Shown here one piece after another: positions 10,895-18,740 of a DNA stretch of 64,000 nucleotides (position 1 is its first letter; the number at the start of each line of letters is the position of its first letter). The translations under genes and the position numbers were made by a program. Location of the stretch: contig NZ_AP023368.1 in the NCBI RefSeq assembly GCF_014218355.1, positions 500,001 to 564,000 of the forward strand, written 5' to 3'. Below the pieces are notes generated by a model. It searched no databases. It saw only the letters and a list, made by a program, of their open reading frames with translations, and had not been told where the DNA came from. Origin of the DNA: Anaerocolumna chitinilytica (GTDB lineage Bacteria; Bacillota; Clostridia; Lachnospirales; Lachnospiraceae).

Positions 10895-10944
10895 GAGGCT
10901 GTTGTCATGCTAATAAATAATTAGTTTGATAACAGCTTCTTTTA
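10895..10944 (+). terminator. Intrinsic terminator after the methyltransferase gene
   Basis: A 13-bp stem (GAGGCTGTTGTCA with TGATAACAGCTTC, G-T pairs allowed), followed by TTTTAT. Confidence 0.8.
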
Positions 10945-10962
10945 TAATAAAAAAAGTAGGTA

Positions 10963-10993
10963 TTGACGTTGACCTTAGGTAAAGACGTATAAT
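10963..10993 (+). promoter_or_regulatory. MerR-type promoter with 19-bp spacer
   Basis: TTGACG and TATAAT are separated by 19 bp instead of 17, with an imperfect dyad (TTGACC-TTA-GGTAAA) in the spacer. This is the hallmark of promoters that a MerR regulator untwists, and it heads the merR-ABC transporter operon, so autoregulation is likely. Confidence 0.75.
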
Positions 10994-11091
10994 ATTTCTA
11001 GATGAATTCATTAATAAGCTAGCTTTATAATTGTTAGAAATAATACTATTATTCTGATAAAACTATCTAAATATCAGGAAAGGAAAATGCA

Positions 11092-11775
11092 ATGGAAGAC
11101 TTAATAAGCATCTCAGAGGTCTGTAAGAGATATCAGATTACTTCAAGAACTCTTCGGTTTTACGAAAAGGAAGGGCTGATAAATAGCCACCGGGAAAGAG
11201 AAACTCTACCTAGAAAATATGCTCCCGAAGAAGTGGAGAAGCTTCGTAAAATATTGATTATGCGCTCTCTTAACCTTTCTATTAAGGATATTAAGGAACT
11301 CTTTCTAAGTGACCAGGATATTTCTGTAGCAATTCGTTCTAAAATTGTGGTAATCAGAACAGAGCTGGATAATAAAGAAAGGCAGCTTCGTAATCTGGAG
11401 CGGGCGGTTACACTCTTGACGGAAAAGCAGGATATCTTTCAGGAACAGGATATTCCGGAAATGGAAAGCCGGCAATTAGACATAGCTGTCAGAGCAACTG
11501 AACTGCTGCTTGATAAGCAATATGATGAATTTACTGAGTTATTTCCGGAAAGTTCCAGAAAATACCTTACTGCTGGATTTTTGGATGCCTTCAATGAGGA
11601 CATGAAATTAATAAACGGAGAATTATATAAAATAAAGGAATGTTTCCAGGTAGATGATTCAATTCATGTATACATCCAGGGGACAGAAAACACTTTACTG
11701 ATAAAGTATATATTTCATGATGCCTTTATTTCAGCATTTACTTTTCATACTTTAATGTTTGACTGCAGAATGTAG
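11092..11775 (+). CDS. MerR-family regulator with C-terminal ligand domain
   Basis: 227 aa. Residues 5-72 form the winged-helix MerR DNA-binding domain (ISEVCKRYQITSRTLRFYEK), followed by a dimerisation helix (about 78-125). Residues about 130-227 look like a DUF3887-like small-ligand domain (Tyr-Asp-Glu-Phe motif, then a LTAGFLDAFNED helix). There are no metal-binding cysteines at the usual place, so a drug or metabolite signal is more likely than a metal. It is the first gene of an operon with an ABC exporter 57 bases downstream and probably controls that pair from the 19-bp-spacer promoter. Confidence 0.9.
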   Translation: MEDLISISEVCKRYQITSRTLRFYEKEGLINSHRERETLPRKYAPEEVEKLRKILIMRSLNLSIKDIKELFLSDQDISVAIRSKIVVIRTELDNKERQLRNLERAVTLLTEKQDIFQEQDIPEMESRQLDIAVRATELLLDKQYDEFTELFPESSRKYLTAGFLDAFNEDMKLINGELYKIKECFQVDDSIHVYIQGTENTLLIKYIFHDAFISAFTFHTLMFDCRM

Positions 11776-11832
11776 TAGCTTATTAAATGAAGAAAGGACT
11801 GTTCCTGAACAAGGACAGTGGAGGAAGAAGCA

Positions 11833-13530
11833 GTGGGTTCTTATAAGAAACAATTTTATGTAAAAAACAGGCTGAATTTCATTCTTACCATATTGACCTG
11901 TGTATTTGCTACCGCTCTTAATATTGCTACCGCTTTTATATTAAAACTTTTGATGGATGTGACAACAGGTGATTCCCTAAAAGACTTAGAGAAGATAATC
12001 ATCTGCAGTATTCTTTATATAGCAGTGGCTGTTTTGGTATTGCTTCTGAAACGTCATTATTATAATAACTATATGAAACATGCTATGGTAAGGTTTAAGA
12101 ATTATGCGTTCTCAAAGCTTCTGGGAAAAAGCATTAACTCTTTTGACAGACAGGTAACAGGAAAATACATATCAATTTTTACTAACGATATGGCTTCTAT
12201 TGAAACAAATTATGTAGAAGCAAATCTAAAAATAACAACACAGATTCTAAGTTTTCTTGGCGGGCTTGCAGCCATGGCATACCTGAACTGGTTATTGATG
12301 CTTTGTGTTCTTGTAATCAGTATGCTTCCAATCCTGGTTTCATTGGTATTCGGTAAATCTATGGAAGAAAAAGTTCGCATTGCGTCTGCTAGAAATGAAG
12401 GATTTGTTTCCATGGTGAAAGACATACTGACGGGTTTTTCCGTTGTAAAAAGCTTTCGGGCAGAAAAAGAAATCTTAGGCCTTTATAAAGAACAGAATAT
12501 AGAAGTAGAGACTGCTAAGAATAATAAGCGCAGAACGTCCGATTTTATTAATATATTATCGTCCTCCTCTTCCATGGTTGTGGAATTTACAACTTTTGGC
12601 CTGGGAGCTTATCTTGCAATTAAACATATTATAACTGCGGGTACGGTAATTGCCTTTATACAGCTGTTAAATTACGTGCTTGGTCCGGTGGGGACCCTGG
12701 GACCGCTCTTTACTGAAAGGAAAGCAGCAAAGAGTTTGATTGACAAGATTGAAAATGCAACAGATACAATTGAGGGTGAAGGAGCTGCCGATGAAAAAGA
12801 AAGCTTCGAGAATTCTATCTCTTTTCAGAATGTGACCTTTAGTTATGAAAAGGAACAGAAGGTTTTAAATTCTATTAATCTGACCATTGATAAAGGAGAA
12901 AGCTGCGTAATAGTTGGCGCCAGCGGAAGCGGTAAATCCACATTGGTTAATTTACTGCTGGGATATCATAATGATTACGAAGGAGAGATCTGTATTGATG
13001 GAAAGAACCTTAAATGCCTTGCGAATAGCTCCCTTTATAATCTCTTCTCTGTAATTCAGCAGAATGTATTTATCTTTGACGGTACAATAAAGGATAATAT
13101 AACGATGTATAAATTCTTTGAACCGACAGCCGTAGCTGAAGTTATAGAGAAGTCTGGGCTTGAGAAATTAATAATGGAAAAAGGCGAAGATTACAAATGC
13201 GGTGAAAATGGCAGCTTCTTATCCGGCGGTGAAAAACAGCGTATATCCATTGCCAGAAGCCTGCTTCGCAAAACCCCTATTCTAATTATGGATGAGGCTA
13301 CATCAGCTTTGGATCTGAAAACTGCCTGGCTGGTAGAAGAGGAAATCTCAAGATTAAAAGACCTGACACGTATTGTTATATCACACAGAATGGATGAAGG
13401 TAACCTTAGACTATATGATAAGATTATTGCTTTAAATAATGGACAGATTACAGAAATTGGAGACTTCGACCAGCTAATGGAGAAAAAAGGTTATTTTTAC
13501 TCCCTGTTTCAGGTAGCAAAATCAGCTTAA
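11833..13530 (+). CDS. ABC exporter half-transporter (fused membrane and ATPase domains)
   Basis: About 565 aa. An N-terminal six-helix exporter domain (residues about 15-300) is fused to an ATPase domain: Walker A GASGSGKST (about 368), signature LSGGEKQRISIAR (about 465), Walker B ILIMDEATSAL. The GTG at 11833 is preferred because GGAGGA lies seven bases upstream; another in-frame GTG at 11818 has a weaker site. As a half-transporter it would act as a homodimer or with an unseen partner. Linkage to a MerR regulator suggests export of a toxic compound; the substrate is unknown. No strong terminator follows, so transcription may continue into the amidase gene. Confidence 0.93.
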   Translation: MGSYKKQFYVKNRLNFILTILTCVFATALNIATAFILKLLMDVTTGDSLKDLEKIIICSILYIAVAVLVLLLKRHYYNNYMKHAMVRFKNYAFSKLLGKSINSFDRQVTGKYISIFTNDMASIETNYVEANLKITTQILSFLGGLAAMAYLNWLLMLCVLVISMLPILVSLVFGKSMEEKVRIASARNEGFVSMVKDILTGFSVVKSFRAEKEILGLYKEQNIEVETAKNNKRRTSDFINILSSSSSMVVEFTTFGLGAYLAIKHIITAGTVIAFIQLLNYVLGPVGTLGPLFTERKAAKSLIDKIENATDTIEGEGAADEKESFENSISFQNVTFSYEKEQKVLNSINLTIDKGESCVIVGASGSGKSTLVNLLLGYHNDYEGEICIDGKNLKCLANSSLYNLFSVIQQNVFIFDGTIKDNITMYKFFEPTAVAEVIEKSGLEKLIMEKGEDYKCGENGSFLSGGEKQRISIARSLLRKTPILIMDEATSALDLKTAWLVEEEISRLKDLTRIVISHRMDEGNLRLYDKIIALNNGQITEIGDFDQLMEKKGYFYSLFQVAKSA

Positions 13531-13639
13531 ACGAAGTTATTTGAATCTGGTACTAATTATCCAGAAGAGTTAAATTACATAAAACCCGGTATCTATAAGG
13601 ACAAAGGAATACAGGAAATATGTAGGATTATTTTGTATA

Positions 13640-13694
13640 TTGTAGAATAATAGGATGCATAGTATAATCTTCCTAACAGGGGGATTATACTATG
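13640..13694 (+). promoter_or_regulatory. Promoter and translation-start inverted repeat of the amidase gene
   Basis: TTGTAG (13640-13645), 17-bp spacer, TATAAT (13663-13668). The -10 box lies in the left arm of a 17-bp fully paired inverted repeat (13658-13674 with 13678-13694, loop AAC) whose right arm contains the AGGGGG ribosome binding site and the ATG at 13692. It can act as an operator in DNA, or as an RNA hairpin that hides the start in read-through transcripts. Confidence 0.6.
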
Positions 13695-14903
13695 GGAGAG
13701 AAAGCGCTTAAGAATTTAGCGGTTTTTACGTTTGTTCTGATGTTGTCTGTGCTGATGCTTTCAATGGTTATAACAGATAGCTTGGAGGGGAGAGGAAAAG
13801 CTTCTGCATCGGAGGAAGCCTGGACAACAAATTACGAACATAATAATAAGAGTAAGGGCTACTTATCCACTGCCAATGAATTAAAAGAGAGTTTGGGAGA
13901 AAAATATATTGTAATTGAAAATACGGGAAATACTGCATCTGATAGCCTAACTGAGGATTATATGAACAGAAAGATTACGCTGTCCATAAAAGGATTAAAG
14001 GATGAGAGTCTTACGGAGAAAGGAATTGTAAGAATAAACCAGGATATGTCCTATCAGGGGATTCCGGGGTTAAAGGAAGCAGCAGATGGTGAATATCTAA
14101 TACCCGAGAGTTTATCTGCAAACGGAGAGGTTTCCGTCTATGGAGCAGTTCCGGAGTCACTGAAAACGGATCCGGTAAATAACTTAACGATTACTTATAA
14201 GAAAGTTTCAGACAAGGAATATGAAGCAGATATCTGCTTTACTCTGGATCATGTCTACGCACCGGTTTTGCAGCAGGAAGATGGAAATATCTATATTGCC
14301 TTAAAGGAACCGGCTAGTGTTTATGATAACATAGTGGTTCTTGATGCAGGGCATGGCGGAAAAGATCCGGGTGCTAAAACAGCTGATAACTCTTCCTATG
14401 AAAAAAGCATTAATCTAAAAATACTTCTGGAATTAAAAGAGTTACTTGACCGTGAGAATATTAAGGTATATTATACCAGAACAGGGGATGATACCGTATT
14501 CTTAAATCCAAGAGTGAATCTCGCTAATGATGTAAAGGCTGATTTGTTTTTAAGTATACATTGTAATTCCAGTGAATCCTCTATACCAAGAGGTGTTGAG
14601 GTATTATATAAAAGTGAAGGGCAGCAGGGGGAATTCACTTCTGAAAAACTTGCTCGTATTGCCTTGGATCAGTTGAAGGGAATAACCGGATATGTAAACA
14701 GAGGCCTGGTAACCGGAGATGAGATACTGATAATACACAAATCTCAGGTGCCTGTAGCATTAATCGAGACTGGTTTTGTCTCAAATGCAGAAGAGCTTGG
14801 TTTCTTAAAATCCAAGGAGAAAGAGAAAGAAATTGCGGAAGCTGTTGTACAGGTAATTAAAAAGGCCCTCGGAGAAATCAATAAAGTAAAAACTACAAAC
14901 TGA
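13692..14903 (+). CDS. N-acetylmuramoyl-L-alanine amidase (Amidase_3)
   Basis: 403 aa. A signal or anchor helix at about 8-28 is followed by a region I do not recognise (about 45-205), then a zinc amidase domain (about 214-395) that cleaves the lactyl-Ala bond of peptidoglycan. Visible zinc and catalytic positions: His in LDAGHGGKDPG, Glu in SYEKSINL, His in FLSIHCN and the late Glu in ALIETGF. It acts outside the membrane. It may belong to cell separation or spore-related wall turnover; nothing in the sequence decides which. The start codon is embedded in a long inverted repeat. Confidence 0.92.
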   Translation: MGEKALKNLAVFTFVLMLSVLMLSMVITDSLEGRGKASASEEAWTTNYEHNNKSKGYLSTANELKESLGEKYIVIENTGNTASDSLTEDYMNRKITLSIKGLKDESLTEKGIVRINQDMSYQGIPGLKEAADGEYLIPESLSANGEVSVYGAVPESLKTDPVNNLTITYKKVSDKEYEADICFTLDHVYAPVLQQEDGNIYIALKEPASVYDNIVVLDAGHGGKDPGAKTADNSSYEKSINLKILLELKELLDRENIKVYYTRTGDDTVFLNPRVNLANDVKADLFLSIHCNSSESSIPRGVEVLYKSEGQQGEFTSEKLARIALDQLKGITGYVNRGLVTGDEILIIHKSQVPVALIETGFVSNAEELGFLKSKEKEKEIAEAVVQVIKKALGEINKVKTTN

Positions 14904-14927
14904 CAGAATATATTTACGAAAGGTGTT

Positions 14928-14981
14928 ATGTGGAAATTAAGAAACAATTTCCACACTCTATTTAGGCAGTTTCGTAAGTAG
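14928..14981 (+). CDS. Possible 17-aa leader peptide upstream of rdgB
   Basis: ATG at 14928 follows GAAAGGTG and reads 17 codons to TAG, giving a basic, aromatic-rich peptide that starts MWKLRNNF. Its codons lie across the first two perfect hairpins of the array before rdgB. It may be chance. Confidence 0.2.
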   Translation: MWKLRNNFHTLFRQFRK

Positions 14982-15075
14982 AACTTACGAAATGCATACG
15001 GAGATTAAGTTGAAAAACAAAAAGACTGTTTTTCAACTACAGATTCAGGAATATTCAATCTTTGATTGAATATTC
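14929..15075. repeat. Array of four perfect hairpins before rdgB
   Basis: Hairpin 1: 14929-14938/14946-14955 (10 bp). Hairpin 2: 14970-14979/14983-14992 (10 bp). Hairpin 3: 15008-15018/15028-15038 (11 bp). Hairpin 4: 15049-15060/15064-15075 (12 bp). All arms are perfectly complementary, the four arm sequences differ, and only hairpin 4 ends close to the rdgB ribosome binding site (six bases). None is followed by a T-run. Confidence 0.85.
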
Positions 15076-15089
15076 ACGAAAGGAGAAAA

Positions 15090-15683
15090 ATGAACAGAAT
15101 AATATTTGCTACGGGCAATGAAGGTAAAATGAAAGAAATCAGAATGATATTAGCAGATTTGGATTACCAGGTACTATCCATGAAAGAGGCAGGAATAGAC
15201 ATTGATATCGTGGAAGACGGTACGACTTTTGAAGAAAATGCAATTATAAAAGCCAGAACGATAATGGAAATGACAGGAGAAATTGCCCTGGCAGACGATT
15301 CTGGACTTGAAGTTGATGCTATGGATAAAGCACCGGGGGTATATTCCGCCAGATTTATGGGTGAGAATACTTCCTATGATATAAAAAATAAGTATATACT
15401 GGATCAGGTAAAGGGACTTCCTTTAGAAAAGAGAAGTGCAAGATTCGTATGTGTAATTGCTTGTGCTTTTCCGGACGGAAGGATCTTTACTACGAAAGGC
15501 ATTTTTGAAGGCTTTATTGGTGAAGACATTGCCGGTGAAAATGGATTTGGTTATGATCCTATATTCTGGCTGCCGGAGTTTGGCTGTACTTCAGCGGAAT
15601 TATCACCGGAGGACAAAAATGTGGTAAGTCATCGAGGCAAGGCACTTAACAGTATGAAAGAGAAATTAAAAGAATTGTTGTAA
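15090..15683 (+). CDS. rdgB: XTP/dITP diphosphatase (RdgB/HAM1 family)
   Basis: 197 aa, the usual family length. The enzyme hydrolyses non-canonical purine triphosphates (XTP, dITP) to monophosphates and so keeps them out of DNA. Signature stretches: IIFATGNEGKMKEI at the N terminus, DDSGLEVDAMDKAPGVYSAR (about 66-85), and the C-terminal SHRGKAL motif. The ATG at 15090 is chosen because AGGAG lies directly upstream; a longer in-frame reading from 15066 would begin inside a hairpin arm. It is followed 41 bases later by the phosphoesterase gene, a common pair in Clostridia. Confidence 0.95.
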   Translation: MNRIIFATGNEGKMKEIRMILADLDYQVLSMKEAGIDIDIVEDGTTFEENAIIKARTIMEMTGEIALADDSGLEVDAMDKAPGVYSARFMGENTSYDIKNKYILDQVKGLPLEKRSARFVCVIACAFPDGRIFTTKGIFEGFIGEDIAGENGFGYDPIFWLPEFGCTSAELSPEDKNVVSHRGKALNSMKEKLKELL

Positions 15684-15724
15684 AAATACATTAGAAAGGC
15701 AATGTGGAAAAACAAAATAACTTT

Positions 15725-16207
15725 ATGAAGATACTGATTGTAAGCGATTCTCACGGAAGGGTTACTAATCTTGAGAAAGTAATTCAAAAAGTAAGTCCTA
15801 TTGACCTGATGCTTCATTTGGGGGACTTTGAAAGCGGCGAGGATTATATCGAAGCATTGGCAGATTGTCCTGTTGAATTTATTGCCGGAAACAATGATTT
15901 TTTCGCAGATGTACCAAGGGATAAAACCATTGTACTTGGAAAGTATACGATTTTTATGACTCATGGGCACCGTTATGGTGTCAACTTTGGTACGGGCAGG
16001 ATAAAGGAGGCAGCTTCCCAACTGGGGGCGGATATTGTATTATATGGGCATACCCATAAACCGGTGATAGACCTTAGCTCCGGAGTATGGGCGGTAAATC
16101 CGGGTAGTATAAGTCAGCCAAGGCAGGAGAATGGTAAACCTTCCTATATCATAATGGAAATCGATGATAAGGGTATCGCACATTTTACCCTCAATTATCT
16201 CTCGTAG
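15725..16207 (+). CDS. YfcE/MJ0936-family metallophosphoesterase
   Basis: About 160 aa. Calcineurin-like phosphoesterase fold with metal-ligand motifs DSHG, LGDFE, GNND, MTHGH and GHTH in order. Family members are Mn-dependent phosphodiesterases of uncertain substrate. Two starts are possible: ATG 15725, which matches the conserved start MKILIVSDSHG, or GTG 15704 behind AAAGG. An 8-codon ORF (ATG 15702) would end at a TGA overlapping the ATG at 15725, which would allow coupled translation. Probably co-transcribed with rdgB. Confidence 0.9.
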   Translation: MKILIVSDSHGRVTNLEKVIQKVSPIDLMLHLGDFESGEDYIEALADCPVEFIAGNNDFFADVPRDKTIVLGKYTIFMTHGHRYGVNFGTGRIKEAASQLGADIVLYGHTHKPVIDLSSGVWAVNPGSISQPRQENGKPSYIIMEIDDKGIAHFTLNYLS

Positions 16208-16392
16208 AATTTGTTGATAATAAGGAAAGAATAATTTTCACATATGTTTTAATAAGGCATAATTCTCAGTCTAAACAAGAGTATTTTGTTGAATGGCATA
16301 ACTGTGAGAATGAATTAAAATAAGATACAATAAGGCCCAAAATCTGCCAAGACAAGGCATTGTAGAAAAATTTGAAAAAGTTTAAAAAGTTG

Positions 16393-16421
16393 TTGACAAT
16401 TGAAAGGCTCTATTATATAAT
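16393..16421 (+). promoter_or_regulatory. Perfect sigma-A promoter of the second tRNA cluster
   Basis: TTGACA, 17-bp spacer, TATAAT, 41 bases before tRNA-Pro. The intergenic stretch upstream (16208-16392) shows no gene. Confidence 0.88.
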
Positions 16422-16461
16422 AATTCTTGCGTCACGAGAGCCGCATAAAATAAGGCCAAAA

Positions 16462-16536
<75 letters not shown>

Positions 16537-16568
16537 TTTTAAAAGTGACAAAAGATAAAATTTCATAT

Positions 16569-16639
16569 GCGGGTGTAGTTCAATGGTAGAACACTAGCCT
16601 TCCAAGCTAGATACGTGGGTTCGATTCCCATCACCCGCT
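16569..16639 (+). tRNA. tRNA-Gly (TCC)
   Basis: Acceptor GCGGGTG/CACCCGC, anticodon loop CTTCCAA (TCC), discriminator T, no encoded CCA. Confidence 0.95.
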
Positions 16640-16664
16640 TGGTGTACATTTGTACATCGTTTGT

Positions 16665-16738
16665 GTGCTAGTAGCTCAGTTGGATAGAGCAATGGCCTTC
16701 TAAGCCATGTGTCGGGGGTTCGAATCCCTTCTGGCACA
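16665..16738 (+). tRNA. tRNA-Arg (TCT)
   Basis: Acceptor GTGCTAG/CTGGCAC, anticodon loop CTTCTAA (TCT), discriminator A, no encoded CCA. Confidence 0.95.
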
Positions 16739-16740
16739 TT

Positions 16741-16812
16741 TTATCTTGTCTAGGTATATGCACAACAGTGTAACAAGACAGCGATGTTGTGTTTACAATA
16801 TGGACAAGATAA
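16741..16812 (+). other. Long-range stem in the tRNA-Arg/tRNA-His spacer
   Basis: TTATCTTGTC (16741-16750) is perfectly complementary to GACAAGATAA (16803-16812), with shorter inner pairings (ACAACA/TGTTGT). It closes the whole spacer between the two tRNAs and may guide processing of the polycistronic precursor. Confidence 0.5.
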
Positions 16813-16827
16813 GGTGTTATTGTTTGT

Positions 16828-16902
16828 GGTGGGTATAGCGCAGTTGGTTAGCGCGCCAGATTGTGGCTCTGGAGGCCAAGGGTTCGAATCCCTTTATCCA
16901 CC
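16828..16902 (+). tRNA. tRNA-His (GTG)
   Basis: Acceptor GTGGGTA/TATCCAC plus the extra 5' G (G-1) opposite discriminator C, the histidine identity pair. Anticodon GTG. No encoded CCA. Confidence 0.95.
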
Positions 16903-16918
16903 TTGGTAATAGTACCAT

Positions 16919-16990
16919 TGGGCTGTCGCCAAGCGGTAAGGCACAGGACTTTGACTCCTGCAGTCGCTGGTTCAAATCCAGCCAGCCCAG
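16919..16990 (+). tRNA. tRNA-Gln (TTG)
   Basis: Acceptor TGGGCTG/CAGCCCA, anticodon loop CTTTGAC (TTG), discriminator G, no encoded CCA. Confidence 0.95.
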
Positions 16991-17044
16991 TCAGCCATTC
17001 TTAGCTGAAATGAGGGCACCTGCCGCAGGTGATAAAAAACAGTT

Positions 17045-17117
17045 GGGATATTAGCTCAGTCGGTAGAGCACTTGACTTTTAATCAAGGTGTCCCGGGTTC
17101 GAATCCCGGATGTCTCA
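17045..17117 (+). tRNA. tRNA-Lys (TTT)
   Basis: Acceptor GGGATAT/ATGTCTC (with G-T pairs), anticodon loop CTTTTAA (TTT), discriminator A, no encoded CCA. Confidence 0.95.
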
Positions 17118-17134
17118 TTGGTAATAAAAATTAA

Positions 17135-17214
17135 GCGGATGTGGCGGAATTGGCAGACGCGCTAGACTTAGGATCTAGTGGGATACCGTGCAGGTTCAAG
17201 TCCTGTCATCCGCA
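17135..17214 (+). tRNA. tRNA-Leu (TAG)
   Basis: Class II tRNA. Acceptor GCGGATG/CATCCGC, anticodon loop CTTAGGA (TAG), discriminator A, no encoded CCA. Last gene of the second cluster. Confidence 0.95.
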
Positions 17215-17228
17215 TTAAAAGAAATATT

Positions 17229-17264
17229 AAAATAGCCAAAAACATAATTGTTTTTGGCTATTTT
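17229..17264. terminator. Terminator after the second tRNA cluster
   Basis: Perfect 15-bp stem (17229-17243 with 17250-17264), loop ATAATT, A-run and T-run on either side, so it can also stop transcripts from the minus-strand genes to its right. Confidence 0.88.
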
Positions 17265-17323
17265 AGTCTCAACATTTATGTATTATTAAGTTTCATCAGT
17301 TGGACTTTCGGCTCTTTGTCAAT

Positions 17324-17360
17324 GATGGGGGTGGGATTCATTTGAATCCCACTCCATCAC
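17324..17360. other. Subterminal hairpin of the insertion sequence
   Basis: GTGGGATTCA, loop TT, TGAATCCCAC (perfect 10 bp), extended by TGATGG/CCATCA with one bulged G. It may terminate transposase messages or block inward read-through. Confidence 0.6.
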
Positions 17361-17444
17361 TGAGTTTAGAGCTATTTTAATGTACTGGTCTATAATCCAT
17401 GTTTTAGGGCATGAGAAATAAACCTCCTGCCGTCTTCTTTTTAT

Positions 17445-18620
17445 TTAGATAGAACTATGTATAATCCTTGTACGGAACCTCTCGAAATTCTTCATGCCAA
17501 AAGATACCCTTTTTAATACTTTTATCTTGTTATTATACCCTTCTGTAGGTCCGTTGGTATATTTGTACTTAAAGGCATTCAAAATACCTTGTGACCAATT
17601 CCGATAAGTCTTCGCACAGGCTTCAAATTCGGGAATACCTGATTTTTCAGCTGTCTTCACCCATTCCCAGAATCCTTCCCGTTGATACTTATACTTCTCG
17701 CTCTGGCAGATTTCATAAAACCATTCCTTAAGTCGGTGGGCAGTCCTCAGATCATCATTATAAAGTAGCATCAGATCGCAAGCCTTCTTGTTCTCCTCTT
17801 TTAGTTTATTATATCTTGTAAGTATCAGCTTCCGGCTTCTCTTGTAGTACCTGCGCAAATTCGAAGGCATCTTCTTTTGAAGGCGTTTTCTTACATTTTC
17901 AATCGCCCAAGTAACATATCGAATGAAGTGATATTTGTCAATTATAATAGTTGCATTAGGAAAATAGGCTTTCGCCAAGTCTACATACGGTTCCCACATA
18001 TCACAGATAAAGAACTTCACTCGATACCTTTGGGTGCGGTTCCATGTACGGAAATAGGCGGATAAATGCTTCTGAGTTCTGTCAGGTAGAATATCAAGAA
18101 TACGATGTTTCTTTGCATCTACCAGAATACACTGGAACTTTCCAGCATCCGTATTACCTTTAAACTCATCAATTGAGATGCACTCAGGAACAGAAGGGGA
18201 GGAGTAGTTGATGGTATCCAATAACCGGGAAACGGTACTAACGGAAACATTCGTATCAACAGCAACGGACTTCATGCTGCGTAGATTCCTGAGTAGGTCG
18301 ATGATTTTATAAGACAATCTAAGGGTACGCCTTTTGTAAGGAGCGAGAAAAGTATATTTCTCGAGGAACCTTTTCCCGCAACTACAGGAATAACGTCTCT
18401 TTCTCAACACCAAATAAGTGTGCTTAAGCTGAAATGGGAGGTCCTTAATTGTCTGAGAGCGGTAATCATGAATGCGTTTTGTCTGTTTGCCACAATGAGG
18501 ACAGATCTGTGTCGATGGCTTTGTTTCGATATAAATACGGACAAAAGAGTCAGCTTGAATTACATTTTTAATTAAAATATCTTCTAATCCTAAAAGTTTT
18601 CTGGTACAATTAGAATGCAT
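17445..18620 (-). CDS. ISL3-family transposase
   Basis: 391 aa, uninterrupted. An N-terminal zinc-ribbon (CPHCGKQTKR and CSCGKRF) and helix-turn-helix region is followed by a DDE catalytic domain with visible acidic residues in CISIDEFKG (about 150), ICDMWEPY (about 205) and GPTEGYNNKIK (about 360). The ATG at 18620 is chosen because AAAGGAGG lies eight bases upstream; an in-frame extension to 18662 exists without such a site. The element looks intact and could still be active. Confidence 0.95.
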   Translation of the reverse strand: MHSNCTRKLLGLEDILIKNVIQADSFVRIYIETKPSTQICPHCGKQTKRIHDYRSQTIKDLPFQLKHTYLVLRKRRYSCSCGKRFLEKYTFLAPYKRRTLRLSYKIIDLLRNLRSMKSVAVDTNVSVSTVSRLLDTINYSSPSVPECISIDEFKGNTDAGKFQCILVDAKKHRILDILPDRTQKHLSAYFRTWNRTQRYRVKFFICDMWEPYVDLAKAYFPNATIIIDKYHFIRYVTWAIENVRKRLQKKMPSNLRRYYKRSRKLILTRYNKLKEENKKACDLMLLYNDDLRTAHRLKEWFYEICQSEKYKYQREGFWEWVKTAEKSGIPEFEACAKTYRNWSQGILNAFKYKYTNGPTEGYNNKIKVLKRVSFGMKNFERFRTRIIHSSI

Positions 18621-18740
18621 TGAGAGATCCTCCTTTGAAAGTGGTTGTTTGGTAGACGGCATTTTCGAGGGAGGTTTCTTTTATTATAAAACATAAAAAT
18701 AAAAGTTGGAATGTGTTTTATTTACACACCCCAACATTTA

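Noticed and set aside
14929..15075. Hairpin array as a possible CRISPR or integron-like array
   Set aside because: The arm sequences differ from one another and there are no constant repeats with spacers, so it is neither.
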